Shown one piece after another: positions 60,201 through 64,000 of a stretch of 64,000 nt of DNA. Position numbers and translations under genes: made by a program. Position 1 is the first letter of the stretch; each line of letters starts with the position of its first letter. The stretch is from NCBI RefSeq assembly GCF_014779715.1, contig NZ_JACXYU010000017.1:1-64000 (forward strand), read 5' to 3'. The notes under the pieces were generated by a model that ran no database searches, was not told the DNA's origin, and saw only the letters and a list, made by a program, of their open reading frames with translations. This DNA is from Streptomyces chumphonensis. GTDB lineage: Bacteria; Actinomycetota; Actinomycetes; Streptomycetales; Streptomycetaceae.

Positions 60201-60814
60201 GACTGCAGGACGAACTCCCCGTCGACCACCGCCTGGCCGTCGTCTACCGCTACGGCGCCGCCCTGAGCGGCCTGATCCTCCTGGTCTTCGGCATCCTCGG
60301 CTTCGCCGACCGGCTGGCCTTCTTCGACACCGACGGGACGCGCGTCGCCGGGCTGTCCAGCAACGGCCTGCTCAGCCTCATCTCGGTCGTCTTCGGGGTG
60401 CTGCTCATCGTGGGGGCCGTCGTGGGCGGCAACTTCGCCTCGACGCTCAACATGACCGTCGGGGCGCTCTTCCTGCTCAGCGGCTTCGTCCACCTGGCCA
60501 TCCTGGAACGGTCGGTCAACATCCTGGCCTTCCGGATGCCCAACGTGATCTTCAGCTTCGTGATGGGGCTGCTGATCCTCACGTTCGGGATGTACGGGCG
60601 GGTAAGTGGCGGACTTCCACACGACAACCCCTACTGGAAGCGGCGCCATCCCGAACGGGCCGACGCCCGGCCCTCCCGGCCCACGGCCGGGGCGCTCACC
60701 GCGGGCGGCCCGTCGCGCGCCGCCACCGAAGCGGCCCCCTCCGACGCCCTGCCGCCCGCAACCAAGGGCGCGCGGCGGGAGCGGTCGGCGAGAAGGGAGG
60801 AGAGCGGTACCTGA
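60197..60814 (+). CDS. DUF4383 membrane protein
   Basis: A 205-aa membrane protein of four helices, with the DUF4383 pattern (LILLVFGILGFADRLAFFDT, NFASTLNMTVGALFLLSGFV, RMPNVIFSFVMGLLILTFGM) and a hydrophilic Pro/Ala/Arg tail. Function unknown. Coupling to the ECF sigma gene by an ATGA overlap makes it a likely partner or regulator in the same response. Confidence 0.88.
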   Translation: MRLQDELPVDHRLAVVYRYGAALSGLILLVFGILGFADRLAFFDTDGTRVAGLSSNGLLSLISVVFGVLLIVGAVVGGNFASTLNMTVGALFLLSGFVHLAILERSVNILAFRMPNVIFSFVMGLLILTFGMYGRVSGGLPHDNPYWKRRHPERADARPSRPTAGALTAGGPSRAATEAAPSDALPPATKGARRERSARREESGT

Positions 60815-60929
60815 CCGGTCCGGCTCGGCGGAGATTCTCTCCCGCACGGTGCATCCGCGACGGGTGCGCAGCCGGAAGTGGTGGGTGAAGGTCCACAGTT
60901 CCCCTGGCCCCGACCTCAAGGGAGTCCCC

Positions 60930-61772
60930 ATGTCACACATACGCAAGAGCACCGCGCTCGCCGCGACCCTCGGCACCTGCGTCCTCGGCCTGGGTGTGGC
61001 CGCACCCGCCGGTGCGGCGGAGGGCGACGACGCGATGGTGTCGGTCTTTCACGGAGTCCCCGGCCTGACGGTCGACGTCTACGCCGGTGACGAGGAGCTG
61101 ATCCCCGACTTCGAGCCGGGCACGCTCACCGATCCCATGCCGCTGCCCGCGGGCAGCTACGACATCAAGGTCTTCCCCGACGGCGCCGACCCCGCGTCCG
61201 ACGACCCGGCCATCGAGAAGACGGTCGAGGTCGCCGCCGGGGACAACGCCACCATCGCCGCGCACCTCAGCGAGGACGGCGAGCCCGAGCTCACCGCCTA
61301 CGCCAACGACACGTCCGACGTTCCGGCCGGCCAGTCCCGGCTGACCGTGCGGCACGTGGCCGCCGCCCCGGCCGTCGACGTCCGGGCCGGTGGGCAGCCG
61401 GTCTTCGAGGGCCTGACGAACCCGAACGAGGACACCGCCGAGGTGGACGCCGGCACCGTCTCCGCCGACGTGACGCTCGCGGGCACCGACGACGTCGTGA
61501 TCGGCCCGGCCGACCTGACCCTGGAGGAGGGCACCAGCAACGTCGTCTACGCCTGGGGCAGTGCCGAGGAGGAGAACCTCGCCCTCAAGGTCCAGACCCT
61601 GAGCGGCATGCACTCGGCTCCCAGCGGTGTGGAGGCCGGCGCCGGCGACACCCAGGCGGGCGGCAACTCCGCCGCGGCCTGGCTCGCGGGCTCGGCGGGT
61701 GCGGCGGCCCTGGTCGCCGGAGCGCTCGCCCTCGGCAACCGTCGCCGTGCCGCCACGGTCACCCGCGACTGA
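60930..61772 (+). CDS. DUF4397 cell-surface protein
   Basis: A 280-aa exported protein. The signal peptide is residues 1-30 (ending APAGAAEG). Two DUF4397 repeats follow (VSVFHGVPGLTVDVYAGDEE and LTVRHVAAAPAVDVRAGGQP). At the C-terminus is a hydrophobic segment with GNRRRAA, a membrane anchor without an LPxTG motif. It is followed 14 bp later by a class F sortase gene, so the pair probably works at the cell wall. ATG 60930 has AAGGGAG upstream. Confidence 0.92.
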   Translation: MSHIRKSTALAATLGTCVLGLGVAAPAGAAEGDDAMVSVFHGVPGLTVDVYAGDEELIPDFEPGTLTDPMPLPAGSYDIKVFPDGADPASDDPAIEKTVEVAAGDNATIAAHLSEDGEPELTAYANDTSDVPAGQSRLTVRHVAAAPAVDVRAGGQPVFEGLTNPNEDTAEVDAGTVSADVTLAGTDDVVIGPADLTLEEGTSNVVYAWGSAEEENLALKVQTLSGMHSAPSGVEAGAGDTQAGGNSAAAWLAGSAGAAALVAGALALGNRRRAATVTRD

Positions 61773-61786
61773 CGCGGCTGCGGGCA

Positions 61787-62467
61787 GTGATGCGCAACCG
61801 GCCGCTGCCGGCCCGCGCCGTCCTGGCTGCCGCGGTGCTCTGCGCCGCGGCAGCCCTGCTCGTCGTGCTGCTCGCCCCGGGTTCCGCCCCGGACGACTTC
61901 GGGGCCCGGCCCACCGCGCCCCCGGCCGCCCCCGGGCCCGAGGACCGGCCCCGGGCCGCCGAGGACGCGGAGGCGGCCGGTCCGGACGGCAGTCCCGGCA
62001 CTCCCGCGCCGGAGCGGTCGCCGGCGGCCCCGACGGCGGTGACCGTCCCCCGGATCGGGCTGGACGCCACCGTGGAGCCGGTCGGCGTCCAGGCGGACGG
62101 GACCGTCGAGATCCCCGAGGCGCCGCAGGCCGCCGGGTGGTACCGCTTCGGTACCGCGCCCGGCGCGTCCGACGGCTCGGCGGTGCTGGTGGGGCATGTG
62201 GACTTCGAGACCGGCGAACTGGGTGAGTTCGCCGCCCTGTACGACGTCCGGCGCGGCGACACCGTCCGCGTGGACCGGGGCGACGCTCCCGCCGCCCGCT
62301 ACGAGGTGACGGCCCGTGCGGTCGTGGACCAGGACGAGCTGCCCCGGGAGCTCTTCCGGCGCGACGGCCCGCACGTCCTCACGCTCATCACCTGCGCGCC
62401 GCCCTACGACGAGGAGGACGGCTACCGCAACAACCTCGTCGTCACGGCCGAGCCCGCCGAGGGCTGA
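61787..62467 (+). CDS. Class F sortase
   Basis: A 226-aa membrane-anchored cysteine transpeptidase. One N-terminal helix (about 10-28) is followed by a Pro/Ala-rich linker and the sortase barrel. The catalytic His is in AVLVGHVDF, Cys in VLTLITCAPPYD and Arg in GYRNNLVVTAEP. Class F sortases are typical of actinobacteria. GTG 61787 or ATG 61790 starts the gene. It is likely co-transcribed with the DUF4397 gene. Confidence 0.93.
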   Translation: MMRNRPLPARAVLAAAVLCAAAALLVVLLAPGSAPDDFGARPTAPPAAPGPEDRPRAAEDAEAAGPDGSPGTPAPERSPAAPTAVTVPRIGLDATVEPVGVQADGTVEIPEAPQAAGWYRFGTAPGASDGSAVLVGHVDFETGELGEFAALYDVRRGDTVRVDRGDAPAARYEVTARAVVDQDELPRELFRRDGPHVLTLITCAPPYDEEDGYRNNLVVTAEPAEG

Positions 62468-62587
62468 GGCCGCCGGAGGCGGGGCCCGGGGCCGGGACGG
62501 CGGGACGCCCGCCCGGCCGTCCCGCCGCGATACCGTTCGGCATCCGGCGGGTCCGGCCTTCGGAACCGCCGCACGAGAGGGGTCCGC

Positions 62588-62845
62588 ATGCGGCACATCG
62601 ACTCGGCGGACCTCGCCGTCCGCGCACTGGACGGGGACGCGGCCCGCCTTCCGGCCCGGGAAGCGGCGCACCTGCGCGACTGCCCGTCCTGCGCCCGGGA
62701 GTTGGCGTCCTACCGCAGGGTGGTGCAGGCGGGTCGCACGGCGGAGGCCGCCGACGTGCCGACGCCCCCGCCGCCCTCGGTCTGGGACGCCGTCCTGGCC
62801 GGGATCGAGGACGACGCGTCCGGCGGGGACGGCCCGCCACCCTAG
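62588..62845 (+). CDS. Zinc-finger anti-sigma-like protein (ZAS domain)
   Basis: An 85-aa protein with the anti-sigma zinc-binding pattern H-x3-C-x2-C (AAHLRDCPSCARELASYR) after a short helix. The C-terminus is Pro-rich, without a membrane helix. It could bind an ECF sigma factor such as the one encoded at 59,547. ATG 62588 has GAGAGGGG upstream. It is short compared with membrane-bound anti-sigma factors. Confidence 0.8.
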   Translation: MRHIDSADLAVRALDGDAARLPAREAAHLRDCPSCARELASYRRVVQAGRTAEAADVPTPPPPSVWDAVLAGIEDDASGGDGPPP

Positions 62846-62869
62846 GGCGCACGGCCGCCCGCGCCGAGA

Positions 62870-64000
62870 TCAGTCGACGCCGCCCATCAGCGTGCGCAGG
62901 CGCCGCGCGCCCGCCATGAACGCCAGCCCCGCCGCCACGGCGACCACGGCCCACATCGTGTAGTACAGCGTGTCGCCCAGCGGCTCGTTGAGCCGGGTGA
63001 CCCAGCCGTTCAGCGCGTTGCCCGTGGCCGTCGCCAGGAACCACAGGCCCATGATCTGGCTGACGAACTCCCTGGGCGCCAGCTTCGTCGACAGCGACAG
63101 GCCGACCGGCGACAGGCACATCTCGCCGAGCGTCTGCACCAGATAGACGCCCAGCAGCCAGAAGACGGTCACCCGGCCGGTCTCCGAGCCGGCCGCCGCC
63201 GCGCCCGCGAGGCCCATCAGGCCGAAGGAGCCGCCGATGAGCAGCATCGCCAGGCCGAACTTCACCGGTGCGCTCGGTTCGCGTTCGCGCTGCGCCAGCC
63301 GCACCCACAGGGCGGCGAAGACGGGCGCGAGGATGATCACGTACACCGGGTTCACCGACTGGAACCAGGAGGCGGGGAACTCCCAGCCGCCCGCGATCGT
63401 GCGGTCCGTCTTCTGGTCGGCGAAGATCGTCAGCAGGGAGCCGGACTGGTCGTAGATCATCCAGAAGAGCACGGCCGTGACGAAGAACCAGACGAACGCG
63501 ACGATCTTCGGCCGGTCCGCCGTGGCCAGCCGAGGGCTGCGGAAGATCGTCCAGAAGTAGCCGACCGGGAGGACGATGCCCAGCACGGCCAGCACGTTGA
63601 CGACGTGCTCGACCGTGAACGTCCCCAGCGCCACGTCCGCGACGAGCGCGCCCACCGCGACGCCGCTCCACAGCAGGACCCGGCGCAGGACGCGCCGCTT
63701 CTCCTCGGGGGAGGCGGGGTTGGCCGGGTGCAGCCCCACGGTGCCCAGGTGCCGGGCGCCGAACACGTACTGGACGACGGCCAGGGTCATGCCGACCCCG
63801 GCGACGCCGAAGCCCAGGTGCCAGTCGACCTTCTGGCCGAGGGTGCCGACCACCAGCGGCGCGGCCAGGGCGCCGATGTTGATGGCCATGTAGAAGAGCG
63901 TGAACCCGGCGTCCCTGCGGGCCCCGGACCGCCCCTCGTAGAGGCCGCCGACCATCGCGGAGATGTTCGGCTTCAGCAGCCCGGTGCCGACGGCGATCAG
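62870..64000 (-). CDS. Peptide transporter of the POT/PTR family (partial, N-terminus outside window)
   Basis: The C-terminal 370 or so residues of a proton-dependent oligopeptide transporter. FTLFYMAINIGALAAPLVVG is the family signature around helix 5, and later blocks are AVLFWMIYDQSGSLLTIFAD, ASWFQSVNPVYVIILAPVFA, GEMCLSPVGLSLSTKLAPRE and GLWFLATATGNALNGWV. The 5' end continues past position 64000. It imports di- and tripeptides. Confidence 0.93.
   Translation of the reverse strand: MIAVGTGLLKPNISAMVGGLYEGRSGARRDAGFTLFYMAINIGALAAPLVVGTLGQKVDWHLGFGVAGVGMTLAVVQYVFGARHLGTVGLHPANPASPEEKRRVLRRVLLWSGVAVGALVADVALGTFTVEHVVNVLAVLGIVLPVGYFWTIFRSPRLATADRPKIVAFVWFFVTAVLFWMIYDQSGSLLTIFADQKTDRTIAGGWEFPASWFQSVNPVYVIILAPVFAALWVRLAQREREPSAPVKFGLAMLLIGGSFGLMGLAGAAAAGSETGRVTVFWLLGVYLVQTLGEMCLSPVGLSLSTKLAPREFVSQIMGLWFLATATGNALNGWVTRLNEPLGDTLYYTMWAVVAVAAGLAFMAGARRLRTLMGGVD

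Overview
This window is very GC-rich, with strong G/C bias at third codon positions, many GTG/TTG starts, and gene families typical of Streptomyces or a close relative: SARP regulators, an AccE subunit, PucR and DUF4397 proteins, and a bldA-type tRNA. No replication origin, integrase, CRISPR array or active insertion sequence is visible.

Positions 1 to about 25,300 look like the right arm of an aromatic polyketide (type II PKS) gene cluster with deoxysugar genes. The ketosynthase and ACP genes are not in the window and are presumably to the left. The gene set matches actinorhodin-type pyranonaphthoquinone (benzoisochromanequinone) pathways: an ActVII-like didomain aromatase, an ActIV-like metallo-beta-lactamase-fold cyclase, an ActVI-1-like 3-hydroxyacyl-CoA-dehydrogenase-type reductase, an ActVI-2-like enoyl/quinone reductase, two SnoaL/NTF2 paralogues (ActVI-A type), an ActVA-5-like flavin monooxygenase and an LLM-class oxidoreductase. 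Three genes (NDP-hexose 2,3-dehydratase, 3-ketoreductase and a PLP 3-dehydratase) plus a glycosyltransferase predict a 2,3,6-trideoxyhexose such as rhodinose. AccB/AccE supply malonyl-CoA, a Sfp-type transferase activates the ACP, and an MFS pump exports the product. Control is layered. There is a small SARP, and heptamer repeats at 11-bp spacing, like SARP boxes, lie upstream of the MFS gene, the glycosyltransferase gene and the large acyl-CoA dehydrogenase gene. There is also a 1045-aa AfsR-type regulator and a transposase-like protein that has lost catalytic residues. The last two and the MBL cyclase each carry a rare TTA codon, and the tRNA-Leu(UAA) gene (bldA) lies within the same window at 30,979.

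From 25,600 to 43,400 is a mixed, mainly conserved region: an FMN reductase, a MacB-like ABC transporter, bldA, a secreted protein, an SGNH hydrolase, cystathionine beta-synthase, a LysE exporter, an RpiR regulator with a clear palindromic operator, a Bax-inhibitor membrane protein, acetyl-CoA acetyltransferase and a PLP amino-acid decarboxylase. From 43,445 to 49,017 is a histidine-utilisation operon (hutU, an M20 amidohydrolase, hutF, hutI) with a promoter/operator in front.

From 49,100 to 55,900 are regulator-plus-target pairs: a TetR repressor divergent from a DUF1295 membrane protein across a perfect palindrome, and a PucR regulator divergent from a secreted lipase across a 40-bp palindrome, followed by an MFS transporter. 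From 56,050 to 64,000 are stress and envelope genes: a SigB/SigF-family sigma factor divergent from its STAS antagonist and HATPase anti-sigma genes, with a sigma-B-like promoter; a B12-domain MerR regulator divergent from an ECF sigma factor; DUF4383 and DUF4397 proteins; a class F sortase; a zinc-finger anti-sigma-like protein; and a truncated peptide transporter at the right edge.

All functions are read from sequence motifs and family knowledge; no database search was run.
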